Below, in pieces: positions 1-8,649 of a stretch of 64,000 nt of DNA. The notes beneath the pieces were generated by a model, which was not told the DNA's origin, searched no databases, and worked only from the letters and a program-made list of their open reading frames with translations. The position numbers and the translations under genes were made by a program. Position 1 is the stretch's first letter, and each line of letters begins with the position of its first letter. The stretch covers positions 275,274,540 to 275,338,539 of the forward strand of contig CM060950.1 in the NCBI GenBank assembly GCA_030765055.1, written 5' to 3'. This DNA comes from Mantis religiosa. Its lineage: Eukaryota > Arthropoda > Insecta > Mantodea > Mantidae.

Positions 1-220
1 TACATTATTTTTTTCATTTAACATTTTGTGTAATTGTTCATAAATATGTTTGCCAGCACTTTCACACACTTCTTCACTTTGACAAGTAAAGGCTCATTTA
101 TATTATTTTCTTTTTTGTGTGAGTGTTCTAAGCCAGGGGTGCTTGTATATCTTTGTTAAAAATTGCCTTAGATACACAGGATGTGGTAATGTCAATACAT
201 TAGTTTTTCTTATTGTATAG

Positions 221-353
221 TTCTGGATATGCATATGAAATGTTTATAGCCCATATCAAAACATCTGGAGAACATTTAATCCAACTAGCACAGGCTAGCT
301 CCAGCTGTTCTAAAGCAAACTTTGTTACTGGACTGTATCATCATCTGCAGCAA
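221..353 (+). CDS. Host gene, internal exon (3'-most three exons in window)
   Basis: The exon follows an AG acceptor at 219-220 and ends before a GTAATA donor at 354. It encodes about 44 residues starting SGYAYEMFIAHIKTSGEHL and ending GLYHHLQQ, and begins with the last base of a split codon. It ends in phase 0, matching the phase 0 start of the next exon at 3664. The residues look like an amphipathic helical segment. I do not recognise the protein. The start of the gene lies left of the window. The exon call rests on splice signals, phase agreement with two downstream exons and the absence of transposon similarity. Confidence 0.6.
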
Positions 354-872
354 GTAATAAAGTTTCTTTTATATTGTTTACATAGTTACCTTTTCTGGTA
401 AGGACATACCTACTGCTTATACTATAATATTTAAGAGAACTCACCAGATTGTCCAGTTTACTCCGTCTGTCAAATTTGAGGGTGGCAGTTCCCTCACATT
501 GCAAGAACCATCTAAAATTTTTTCACTGGTAAGTTCATAATATTGCAAAACACACTCACTTTTAGGTTATGAAGTATTTTGAAACTCACATTAAGAGTAG
601 GAACATCAGTGAAGGTGGGATTTTGAATGTTATTGAAAAGAACATAACTAATCATCTTTAATAATGACTATGAATGTGTTAAAATCTTTCCTCACCACTT
701 CAATTTTTAAGGACTCAAAACTGTCAATAACATCTTGTGCACACCAATTATTAACATTCTCTTCACTCTCTGCAAAATGTCTTGCATATGTTCTTCAGGA
801 TTTCGTCTTTTCTACTTGAGCTTTACTGTGTGATAGGATGTCTGATTCTTAAAAATCGTAGGTTAGGCATCA
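354..872 (+). other. Intron sequence, no gene seen
   Basis: AT-rich intron between the first two host exons. The - strand could continue the THAP-bearing relic that begins at 1145, but stops interrupt every frame and no second domain can be named. Confidence 0.5.
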
Positions 873-1145
873 TCAGCTAATTTTGTTACTTTTTGAGGGA
901 CACGAATGGTTCACCATCATTTGCTGGAAAAATGTCTTCCTTAACCACAAAGTCTGTTCAAAATAATGAACACAAACTACAGTTTTGTCATTTACTTCAA
1001 AATTTTTACGATGTATGTTCCTGATCCACTGATCCCATAAAGATTTTTCTTTAGCAAATTTGAATATTGTCGTATGAGGTGCACTACCATAGTTAGATTT
1101 GCAGTCGGGAACAGAATAAGAACGAACCTTTCGACAATATTTCAC
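873..1145 (-). pseudogene. THAP-type zinc finger fragment (P-element-like or THAP-gene fossil)
   Basis: A 90-residue - strand reading frame resembles a THAP DNA-binding domain. It has an N-terminal Cys (residue 4), VPDCKSNYGSAP, then TIFKFAKEKSLWDQWIRNI and VVCVHYFEQ. THAP domains use a C2CH zinc site ending in C-x2-H and are found in P-element transposases and in cellular THAP proteins. Here the last pair reads CVH, so the spacing is one residue short and zinc binding is probably lost. No transposase core follows in frame. A domesticated-gene exon is less likely because of the broken motif and absence of a clear splice context. The domain is visible in the sequence; the origin is inferred. 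Confidence 0.65.
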
Positions 1146-2984
1146 ACTATTGTATATTTACATAAACTTTATAACTTAATGTTATGTTAAAAACTCACCA
1201 TAAACTAACTCGTTGGTCACTAGTTGCCACTTTAATGTGAATTACATTAATTCTGCAAACACACGATCAAAGTAAACAAACACATGCTTCACTCGGTGGA
1301 TATAACCATAACATAACATGCTGGGCCACGAGCGGCGCCATTTTTGCTACAATCGATACTCGTATTATGGTCTGAGAATTGGAGAGGGTGTTGGATAGAT
1401 GCTGTTGCATAAAAAAGGGAGCATTTTTATTGGTATATTTAAGGTGAGGTGTTGCTTTTTTAATTTTTCATACCTAACATAAACATAATGCTAAATGTTA
1501 TTTACATAAAGCAGTTGGAAATTCATAAAAGCAATATTAATACATTATCTCTCACTTCTGAGTGTTTTCATATTCATAGCAAAAACTTGCAACTGTCCAG
1601 ATTTGAGACTTCAGTCTGTGTTCTGGATAACATTCTGCTTGCAGAGTAAATTTAAAATAGGCTTAAAGATTGTTTTACCTGGATCAATAAAAATTAATCT
1701 GTCAGGCTTAACAGCTTGTGGTTTTCTATGTTTGTAAGTAATTTTTATTTGAACTTCGATCACACCTAATTTTTTTTTTTGTACCATCATTCTTACAATT
1801 ACTAAAATAGCACTTGTCAATTACTTGGAAGTCTTCTGTCAGGTGATAAAACCATGAATACGTTTCCCTCATTCAGACAGTGTATCTCTCCACTGAATAA
1901 GGAATACATCCATTTGGCGCTCCAAATTTCCTTATAAAGGCTACCTCATAAGCCTGACTATGAAGAAATGGCATTACGAACTGTAATCCCCCCTCCCTCG
2001 TCTAACACACTTCCAACAGTGGAATATCTGCTGCATTAATCTGAGGCTTTGCAATCTTATTTTACATTTTCTTTCCTTTTGGGCTTTTAAGCAGAGGATT
2101 TTGGAGTCAATAAAAGAATGTGCAAATTTCAGATACTTTAGTATTTTAAGAAATTTAGGACTAATTTGCAGGTTTAAACACCCAACATTAAATTTTTATG
2201 GTATTACAAACATAATGTATAAATTCATGCATTTTAGATTTTGCCAATTTCCATGTCCAGTTAGGAATTTCCATGTCTTTCATAGATTCTCAACAGTAGC
2301 AATTATACCCAAAAGTAAGGGAATAAAATTCCAGATAGTACAGTAGAACAGTAATATCAAGCAATATTTAAGAGGAGTGTAATTCTATGTAATATCTGGT
2401 TTCTCAGTTCTGGTGATAAAATGAAATGTGCCGTAATTGTAGTACTTTTGATTCAGAATAACCAGTAATTTTCATTTCCATTACTTTTGCAATACTTGTA
2501 ATTTGGCACTTATCATATGTTAAACTGAAATAAAATGAATACTGTACAGATAGTTGTGCCGTAACACTGGAAATTTAGTTTGTTTTATAATTTCCATTAT
2601 TCTTCAGCTCTGGTTTACAGAAGAGGATGTTTGAATTAGGGATCTGTTAATTCATTTTCATGTTTTCTATCTCATTTATTGATCCAAAAGAGTTGGTACC
2701 CTTAGCAGCTAAGCATTCTCATTGTAAAATAATGTGTGAGGCTTTCTCATAATTGTAAAGTCTGCGGTTTTAAATGTTCCTACTGTTTACAGAATTTTCT
2801 TGACCCATCAGAAGACCAGGTGCCAGTTTCATTTTGATTTCTGCTGTCTGAAGCTCTTACTAGCAATGAAGGCTTAACCATCATTCATTTCCCTGTGTAT
2901 TCCTTTCCATTTGAGGAATAATTTGGTACTAATAAATATTTAGATAAAGTTTTACTGATTTTTAAAATATAAAATTAAACTAAC
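1146..2984. other. Intron, no supported gene
   Basis: A stretch of AT-rich sequence with short ORFs (for example 1611-1820 - strand and 2101-2346 + strand) that have no recognisable motif. A slightly GC-richer segment near 1300-1350 lies upstream of the THAP frame and could be remains of its promoter. Confidence 0.4.
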
Positions 2985-3190
2985 TGGACATGTTTTGCAA
3001 TCAATTGCATTTTCATCTCCTTTATTGACTCTGATTATCTGTTGAGCGTTATTGTTGCAGTTGATACATTGTTTGCTGTCTTTTGCCATTTACTGGAAGT
3101 AAAACAAATTTGTAGCCAGAATCAATTGACAGCAGTAACTGTAATGACAGATAATCAACTACAGAGGTGAAGATGAAATTTGAGTGCAAA
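2985..3190 (-). mobile_element. Decayed Penelope-like element 3' end with inverted structure
   Basis: On the - strand, bases around 3085-3115 encode KFVLLPVNGK, the same C-terminal signature as at 7010 (KFVLSPVDG) and 58200 (KFVLLPAGGN) in Penelope-like copies. Bases 3011-3045 and about 3140-3180 are imperfect inverted copies sharing GATTATCTGT. A hammerhead-like relic is visible at 2985-3025 on the - strand: a 5-bp stem TGCAA/TTGCA followed by AAAAC and ACATGTC, with the invariant G of GAAAC lost. Only the terminal region survives. Confidence 0.5.
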
Positions 3191-3663
3191 ACCTTCCTTA
3201 AGTTGAATTTGTTATAAATGAGATAAGCAGTTTTGTAAAACTATTTATTGTGTTATACTGAAGCTGTCACTAGCTTCAGTTAGCATATTAATACAACTGA
3301 TAGTTTTACACAGTCCATTCAGATGGATCTCATCATGGAATTGATTCATTGTCAGTTGGAGTTTCTGCATATCCTTTGTGTGCAACAGAATTTCCTTTTC
3401 CATTACCTTCAGTTACTTTATTGTAACATGCACCCAATTTTATTGCAACACAGTGTTTTGCCATTTTAATAAGGTAATTACTATTTTGCTTTGGAAGTAT
3501 GATTAAAATGTAGGGAGACATTGAGATTTGAATAAAATGGTCTTTACTGAGAAACCAGAAATAACGTACATACAATGTTTTGTTTTGGACTAGAAAAGCT
3601 AAGACTAAGGTAAAAGGGACAAGCTTTACGAATAGTTTAAGTGTTAAACTTAATATTTTGCAG
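3191..3663 (+). other. Intron up to the acceptor of the second exon
   Basis: AT-rich sequence with a small hairpin around 3261-3284 (CTGAAGCTG/TAGCTTCAG). The ORF at 3333-3764 on the - strand is antisense to the host exon and is not supported. The stretch ends in a pyrimidine-poor but usable TTTTGCAG acceptor. Confidence 0.4.
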
Positions 3664-3786
3664 GTGCGGAGGAAAATTCTAGAGAGATATCTGCCAACAC
3701 ATATTTCACCAGCTACATCACAAGAACTGGCTGAGCCACTGCAAGATTTAAATTCTACAAACACAACTACATATACTGATTTTCAG
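3664..3786 (+). CDS. Host gene, penultimate exon
   Basis: The exon lies between TTTTGCAG at 3656-3663 and a strong CAG|GTTAGT donor at 3784-3789. It is 123 nt, exactly 41 codons in phase 0, reading VRRKILERYLPTHISPATSQ and ending TTTYTDFQ. Both borders match the phases of exons 221-353 and 54158-54454. The peptide is polar with an N-terminal basic helix-like segment and a Ser/Thr-rich tail. I cannot name the protein. The following intron is about 50.4 kb unless an unseen exon lies inside it. Confidence 0.65.
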
Positions 3787-3835
3787 GTTAGTCCACTAGA
3801 TACTTCTGAAACAACGTAAACATTTCCTACAGTAT

Positions 3836-3905
3836 TATACAAATAAAAATATTTAGTAATTATTCTCCACTTATCTTAAGGAGTTGATGGCAATGCTTCT
3901 ATCCT
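3836..3905 (+). repeat. Short interspersed repeat shared with 40084-40150
   Basis: The segment shares TCTCCACTTA-CTTAAG-AGTTGATG and a preceding AAATAAAAATATTT with 40084-40150. In the second copy it runs directly into a long TTC microsatellite; here it ends in a short GCTTCTATCCTCTT pyrimidine run. This could be the 3' end of a small retroelement, but no family is recognised. Confidence 0.45.
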
Positions 3906-3935
3906 CTTTATATGTAATTAATTTCATGGACATTC

Positions 3936-4502
3936 TTCGCGTTCAGCTTCAAGTTGGTTGCCTGCAGTCTCTGTAGCACCTTACTCAGATTCTCGAGATG
4001 GTCTTCGAAAGTCTTACCGACGATGATGTCATTCAAGTATAGCAGGCAGGCGTCTTAAGTCAGTCCTCTCATCACTGACTCCATGAGGTAACATAACTGT
4101 GAACTGCCAAAGCCCTTAGACTGTCGAGAATGCGGTCTTCTCCTTGGCTCTCAGGTCTAGAGCTACCTGACAGTAGCCCGACTTCAGGTCCACGGTCGAG
4201 AACCACTGTGCACCAGCTAGCGTTTCCAAGTTGTCATCAATCCGGGGTAAGGGGAAACGGTCCTTCCGGGTGACAGCGTTCAGCTTCCTGTAGTCTACGC
4301 AGAAGCGTAGCTCTCCGTTCTGCTTCGGCACTAAGACTACAGGGGAACACCAAGGGCTGTCAGACTCTTCAATCACTCCCCTGGATCTCATGTCATCCAC
4401 CATGTCTCGTACCGCCACTCGCTTCGCCAGCGGAACGCGTCTAGGTGGTTGCTGAATAGCCCGGGTGTCCCCGGTGTCGATGCGGTGGAGCACTTTGTCC
4501 AT
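3936..4502 (-). pseudogene. Gypsy copy 1 reverse transcriptase, broken
   Basis: The - strand frame begins with the RT fingers and shows VVLVPKQNGELRFCVDYRKL, then FPLPRIDDNLETLAGAQWFS and TVDLKSGYCQVALD, the standard gypsy RT blocks including the first catalytic Asp (VDLKSGY). Relative to the copy at 34200 about 40 nt are missing near 4090-4095, which shifts the frame. Further along (about 4030-4050) the catalytic box reads YLND instead of YLDD, so an active-site Asp has been replaced. The enzyme is not functional. Confidence 0.85.
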
Positions 4503-4954
4503 GCGGCTTTAGTCACTGTTACCTTGGCTGAAAACGCGCTGGTATCGTCTCAGCAGTTTCCGAACCTTCTCCAGCTGTTCTGCAGTCAGGTGGTTGCCGC
4601 CCTCTCCAGTAAGGCTTCTAGCCGGGGCCCCAGGTGTTGTGTCGGCACCGGCTCCTCTCTCTTGTCTATTCCTGTTGCGCTTACCACGGGCTTGCACGTT
4701 CCCAACTCTGCCCCGGCCTGAAGGTCGTGATCGGTGTCCCTTAGATTTAGCAGTCTCACTGGCACCTCCTCTGGGCACAGCAGCAATGCCAGCCCCCCAC
4801 CCCCCAGGGGCCTACTTCGGTAGGTACGGGTTTGGCTCACCTGGGGTCCCGAGCCAACAGTCTCCCTCGTGTCGGCTCCTCTTCGTGGTTGAGGAAGACG
4901 GTCAACAGGCCCACCCACGTGTAGGCCGTGCATGGAGACCCGTGGAGAAGGTTT

Positions 4955-5172
4955 TTAGATTCTTGTCTAGTTTAGTATTTAGTGAACGAAATTTTTAGTA
5001 GGTTTAGATTGATGTTTTTTATGTACGTGTATTTTTAATAGGTTTTGTTACACTTATATAGTTTTTAGAAAGTTTTATATCTGGCTTTTGCCATGACTAG
5101 TTTTTTAAAGGACGCTGATGACCGCCGCAGTTGAGCGCCCTCATATATATATATATATTATCATCATCATCA
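4955..5172 (+). mobile_element. 5'-truncated LINE 3' tail inserted in gypsy copy 1
   Basis: This T-rich segment matches the 3' untranslated region of the I-like LINE that ends at 31829: both contain a TGGCTT(C/T)TGCCA block and then a terminal hairpin, here GGACGC-TGATGACC-...-GCGCCC at about 5111-5143. It ends in a TA run and ATCATC units, like the tail at 31820. It interrupts the protease-RT linker of gypsy copy 1, in the opposite orientation to the host element. Confidence 0.7.
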
Positions 5173-5691
5173 CCTGGCTACACATAGTCCGTGTACAGGC
5201 GTCGTCTTCTGGTTCAGCATCATGTTCCTGGTTCTCTGGCCTTCCAGTTGCACCGTCACCACCACCTCGCTTCTCGCGGGAACAACCACGTCTGCCTTCA
5301 AGACGACCCTGCAGATTCCGAGGCGCTCTTCGGGTTGCCGGAGTATGACCTCTTCTCCTTGAAGCCGCAGGACCTTCCTGCCGAGTTCAACCGTTGCCTC
5401 GTGGCTCCTGAGGGCATCCAGTCCCACAATCACCTCCTCAGCCACCTTCGCGACGAACACCCACAGACGCACGGCACTCCGTGCCAAGGTCAGCTTCAGG
5501 AGAGCCTCCTCCTCAGGCAAGGTGTAGCCTGATGGCGTCATCAGCTGGTATTGTCGGCTCGGCTTCCTGGATGGCAACACCCTTCCCTTAGCTATGTCGG
5601 GTCTGATGACGGTCACGGCTGCCCCGGTGTCCACCAGCACGCGGCGCGGCTTTCCTCTCACCCAACCATCCGCGATGAGGCTGTCATTCAT
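5173..5691 (-). pseudogene. Gypsy copy 1 aspartic protease region
   Basis: A 173-residue - strand frame includes LVDTGAAVTVIRPDIA, the retropepsin active-site motif (DTGA), followed by GLDALRSHEATVELG, the usual second half of a retroviral-type protease. In gypsy elements this enzyme cleaves the gag-pol polyprotein. The frame continues as RLQGEEVILRQPEERLGICR, a conserved linker of this family that is also present in the copy at 34836-35312. The sequence ends at the LINE insertion. Confidence 0.8.
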
Positions 5692-5811
5692 CTGCCGGTT
5701 GACGGCGCGCAGTGTAACTCAAGGAGATGGTGTGGATGTCGCCGATGTGCTCCTTGCCACCCCGGGCCTTACTCGTTCTTCCGGCTGCTCTTACTGGTGT
5801 CGGCAGTCTCT

Positions 5812-6474
5812 CTAGGTGCCCCGGCTGTCCACATCCCAACACAGGCCACTAGGTCTTCGCCGGCGTCCCTCGGCTGGTCTTCTGTCTCCGGTGTAACGAA
5901 CACTCCTCGTTCTCGACGTCGGGGTAGCCGTCACCTTGGCCGCCTCCATCCTCAATGCTGCCGTCAGCACCTCGTGAATGGCTGTGTACTTGCCGAGCAT
6001 TAGGCGCTGATGTATCTCGTACCCCGCGACAAAGGCATAGGTGGCTTCCCGGGAAACGAACTTTGGCAGAAGGTCAACCAAGGTCTTGCTAGCCAGCTGC
6101 TCAATCGCCAGGGCGAACTCCTGCAGCGTCTCCCCTGACTGTTGCGATCTTGTCTTCAGCTGACTGCGGTAGGCTGCGGCTTGGCGGTGGTTCCCGAAGC
6201 GGTTCTCCAGGGCCTCCCAGATTTCCTTGGGAGGCGCCGCTATCTGGACCGCGTTTAAGACTTCTGCAGCCCGTTCCTTGAGGCTGACTAATAGCTCCGG
6301 TGACCACTTGTTATGCCTGGCCACCGTGTCGAACTGGTGGCGGAAGACCTCGAACAATGACGTGCCGTGATATTTCGGAGGTTTGACGCGCGCCGAAGTT
6401 GTATCTCGTGCCGGCGCGTCGGCCTTCAAATCCTTCAACCTTCTGCCGACGACGTTCTCCACCATGGCGTTCAT
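5812..6474 (-). pseudogene. Gypsy copy 1 gag (capsid-like) region
   Basis: The 220-residue frame starts in a short coiled coil (MNAMVENVVGRRLKDLKA) and continues with RVKPPKYHGTSLFEVFRHQF, WEALENRFGNHRQAAAYR and SGETLQEFALAIEQLA, which match the retrotransposon gag/capsid fold of insect gypsy elements. A CCHC knuckle that would normally follow is not intact here. Upstream, in another frame at 6531-6734, lies a repetitive coiled coil built from units such as KTANNNLAAELKEM. The two frames were probably one gag ORF before a frameshift. Confidence 0.75.
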
Positions 6475-6888
6475 GGAATTTTCGCTGCTGTCGCCTTTCC
6501 TTCCAGATCGTTAACATGGCTCGCCAGCTCTTAGACATGGTCACCAAGCTCCGTGACGTCGGCCAACTGCTCTTTATATTTTGCGGCGAGGACCTCATTT
6601 GCCACTTTAATTTCTGTGGTCAATTCAGTCGTCATTTCCTTTAGTTCTGCGGCCAGGTTGTTATTTGCCGTTTTCATTACCTTCATTTCCACGGCCAGGT
6701 TGTTATTCGCCGCTTCTGTTTTCGCAGTTGTCATTTGCTGCTTTCATTTCCTTCATCTTCTCCAACATCTTTTCCAATACCGATTCTGTGGCTGTTATGT
6801 AAAAAACTGAAGCTGCTGACAGTCAAGTAAACTAGGTTATTAATAATAACTAAACACTAGTAACACAACTTCACTTATCTTATTTAAA

Positions 6889-6940
6889 CCCTGGGGACCG
6901 GTTTCAAAGCAAACATCTGCTTTATCCTCAGCCACTCAGC
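6889..6940 (-). ncRNA. Hammerhead-ribozyme-like motif in Penelope-like tail
   Basis: On the - strand the core reads CUGAGGA (6925-6931), which fits CUGANGA, then a 6-bp stem AAAGCA/UGCUUU, then GAAAC (6901-6905), the self-complementary ACCGGU as a minimal stem III, and C as the cleavage nucleotide. Flanking GG and CC can form the start of stem I. Hammerhead motifs with very short stem III are known from Penelope-like elements. Activity is not shown; stem I is short and one U is left unpaired before stem II. Confidence 0.6.
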
Positions 6941-7008
6941 TTGACATACACCCACTAACTGACTGACTGACCTTGACCACTACTGGAGTTTGAAGGATAG
7001 CTCCTTAT

Positions 7009-7636
7009 CTAACTGCCATCTACCGGGGACAACACAAACTTATTGATGATGTCTATAGGAGGGATATCAAAATTCATTACGCGATCCTTATTTTTCAAAA
7101 TAAATATCTTCTCCCAAACCATTAAATCTATCGGTTCCTTCAATTGTTTCAATAATTTAACTTCTGGATTTACTTCATGATTATATGACCAAAAATGATC
7201 CGCCACTGCCGATTTCTCGGTCTGTCTATATTTAATATTTCTAAAATGTTCTTTCGCTCTGGTTTCCAAATTACGCTTAGTTCTGCCAATATAGATCTTA
7301 TCGCATTCTAAACAGTTAACTTGATAAATACCAGATTTTTTGTTGTCTGAAATTTTGTCTTTTTTAGAAAACTGTAGCAAATTCTTTATACTGTAATTAT
7401 TATGAGGTGCTAGTATTATACCCACTTCTTTGAAAATTTTTTGGAACTTTTTATTTGCCCACGGATGATAAGTAAATTTTTTGAAAATATAATCCTCTTT
7501 TACTTTTTTAAGAGTGGAAACATCATTAACATTTTTTTGATATTTAAATTTTTCCATTCTTCTGATTATAAAATCTTTATTAAAGCCGTTAATTAAAGCA
7601 GTGTTTACAATATGTTTATATTCCGCATTAAATTCT
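7009..7636 (-). pseudogene. Penelope-like GIY-YIG endonuclease domain, 5'-truncated
   Basis: The - strand frame runs from the junction near 7636 through an ATG at 7557 to a stop at 7009, about 208 residues. It contains FKKFTYHPWANKKF, the linker block, then KSGIYQVNCLECDKIYIGRT and RNLETRAKEHFRNIKY, the GIY-YIG catalytic core with its Arg (ETRAKEH) present, and VWEKIFILKNKDR. Penelope-like retroelements encode RT plus this nuclease, which is thought to nick the target. The domain itself looks intact, but without the RT it cannot move on its own. Copies with the same layout occur at 58541-58978 and 59790-60130. Confidence 0.85.
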
Positions 7637-7639
7637 TCT

Positions 7640-7930
7640 TCATTTCACGGCGTATCGTTTGAAACCGCTTTTGAGTTGTTCTTCGCCTTTGTAGGTTAAG
7701 GTGAACTTGGCGGAGTTGAGTTCTTTGAGTAGTTCTGGAGAGGCATTGCCGAACCACGCTAGCAGAAAGACTTCTTTGTCGTCGATTTTGACGACAGTTC
7801 TGGGTCCGTGCTTGGTGGAAAGTGTTCTGACGCCTTGTATGATGTAGGCTACATTCTCTTGTATAGGAGAAACGCTGAGAATGTCGGTGTTGGAGAGTTC
7901 ATCCAGTTGGCGAATATCATTCTCAGTCAT
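7640..7930 (-). CDS. Unidentified 96-aa protein, possibly OB-fold-like
   Basis: An intact small - strand ORF starts MTENDIRQLDELSNTDILSV and ends GEEQLKSGFKRYAVK. It has a pattern of alternating beta-strand-like segments (VAYIIQGVRTLSTKHGPRTV, VVKIDDKEVFLLAWFG, KFTLTYKGEEQ) that suggests a small beta-barrel such as an OB fold; this is inference from strand pattern only. It overlaps nothing recognisable and ends exactly where the Penelope-like fragment starts, so its stop may be fortuitous. It sits 3 nt from the next - strand ORF (7933-8136), suggesting one gene block. Confidence 0.4.
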   Translation of the reverse strand: MTENDIRQLDELSNTDILSVSPIQENVAYIIQGVRTLSTKHGPRTVVKIDDKEVFLLAWFGNASPELLKELNSAKFTLTYKGEEQLKSGFKRYAVK

Positions 7931-7932
7931 GC

Positions 7933-8136
7933 TTAGCTTTGGCAGCGAAAGCAGTTCTTAACGAACAGAGCTGGACCATCGATGTGAATTGTTGGGGTGG
8001 AAAGGTTATGGTGGCGTACGCACTTGTGGTAAGGAGCGCAAACCTGCTGAGTGTGAATGGGCAGCTGGTTCCACACTACGTCGACGTCGGATGGAGGGTA
8101 CCGAGAGAAGATGGTGCTACTGTTTTCCAACAGCAC
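7933..8136 (-). CDS. Unidentified 67-aa ORF upstream of the OB-like ORF
   Basis: The frame reads SRYPPSDVDVVWNQLPIHTQ and then contains C-x4-C, HH and a terminal CFRC, with TPTIHIDGPALFVKNCF. It could be the end of a longer product whose start was lost by frameshift. The even spacing and same orientation as 7640-7930 suggest they once belonged to the same element. No family is recognised. Confidence 0.3.
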   Translation of the reverse strand: MLLENSSTIFSRYPPSDVDVVWNQLPIHTQQVCAPYHKCVRHHNLSTPTIHIDGPALFVKNCFRCQS

Positions 8137-8216
8137 TTACCATTCACAAGGCAGCAGAACCTGGATGCGCTGTGAGTTTTCAATGTATTTCAGCAGTACT
8201 GAGAAGCAGCTGCAGG

Positions 8217-8423
8217 TCATGAAAGGCGTCTGGTGTTGTACTTGCGCAGAAAGTCTTGGATTTGTTGCGTGAGTTTGGAGAGATCTTCGTAGAATGAGAC
8301 TGAGTAGGGGGAAAGAAAATTTAGCATATATGGATTAGAAAAAGACGACGGTTGAACAGGAAAAGAGCTCATGCTGTGGGAAAAGAAACCGCTATAGAAA
8401 GAACATCCGAAAATTTGAACCAT
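8217..8423 (-). CDS. Unidentified 68-aa ORF, first of the - strand cluster
   Basis: The frame includes SNPYMLNFLSPYSVSFYEDL and KLTQQIQDFLRKYNT, a probable amphipathic helix. It lies directly downstream, on the - strand, of CCAAT-rich sequence (8595-9210). Together with 7933-8136 it may be a single broken gene. No family is recognised. Confidence 0.3.
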   Translation of the reverse strand: MVQIFGCSFYSGFFSHSMSSFPVQPSSFSNPYMLNFLSPYSVSFYEDLSKLTQQIQDFLRKYNTRRLS

Positions 8424-8594
8424 GGGAATATTTTGTTGCAGGTAATTTATGCAATATGCTTACTGGACAAAAAAGAAACCGTTACAGCAAGACAACATCC
8501 GGATATTTAAACCGTGGGAACGTTTCCTTTTCTGATAGTTGCGCAATATGAATACTGGAAAGAAGAAACAGTTACAGCAAGGACAAGAGAAGGC

Positions 8595-8640
8595 AGAGAT
8601 TTGATTGGTGGAAATAAGTGTTTCTGATTGGTTGGTAAAA
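8595..8640 (-). promoter_or_regulatory. CCAAT-box pair (possible promoter element)
   Basis: Two GATTGG copies on the + strand (CCAAT on the - strand) lie in a unit TGATTGGTGGAAATAAG...TTTCTGATTGGTTGG. The same unit recurs at about 9165-9205. They lie 170-220 nt upstream of the - strand ORF at 8423 in the orientation CCAAT boxes usually take. NF-Y-type control is inference. Confidence 0.35.
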
Positions 8641-8649
8641 GCTGGAGCA

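Larger units (their letters stand above)
3936..6792 (-). mobile_element. Ty3/gypsy retrotransposon copy 1, truncated, - strand
   Basis: Read on the - strand the copy carries, in order, a coiled-coil gag start (about 6780-6530), gag (6474-5812), aspartic protease (5691-5173), a Pro/Arg-rich linker (4933-4509) and reverse transcriptase (4720-3936). No LTR is present at either end: the 5' side is cut by a Penelope-like fragment near 6793 and the 3' side stops in the RT palm/thumb region near 3936. A LINE 3' tail is inserted at about 4955-5172. It belongs to the same family as copies at 15157-17466, 31835-36873, 55694-56700 and the solo LTR at 60598. Confidence 0.9.
6793..7640 (-). mobile_element. 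Penelope-like element fragment (GIY-YIG end), - strand
   Basis: The fragment contains a GIY-YIG endonuclease frame (7009-7636) followed on the - strand by a short untranslated tail with a hammerhead-like motif (6889-6940) and ends in a conserved terminus (AACTGAAGCTGCTGACAG, 6796-6813) also seen at 57411 and 58002. The reverse transcriptase expected upstream is absent, so this is a 5'-truncated copy. It abuts the gag start of gypsy copy 1 on one side and the unidentified ORF cluster on the other. Confidence 0.8.

Noticed and set aside
1611..1820. 69-aa - strand ORF as upstream part of the THAP element
   Set aside because: No motif is visible and it lies far upstream with stops between.
3333..3764. 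143-aa - strand ORF
   Set aside because: It overlaps the well-supported host exon on the other strand and has no motif.
4594..4998. 134-aa + strand ORF
   Set aside because: It is antisense to the gypsy linker and ends within the inserted LINE tail.
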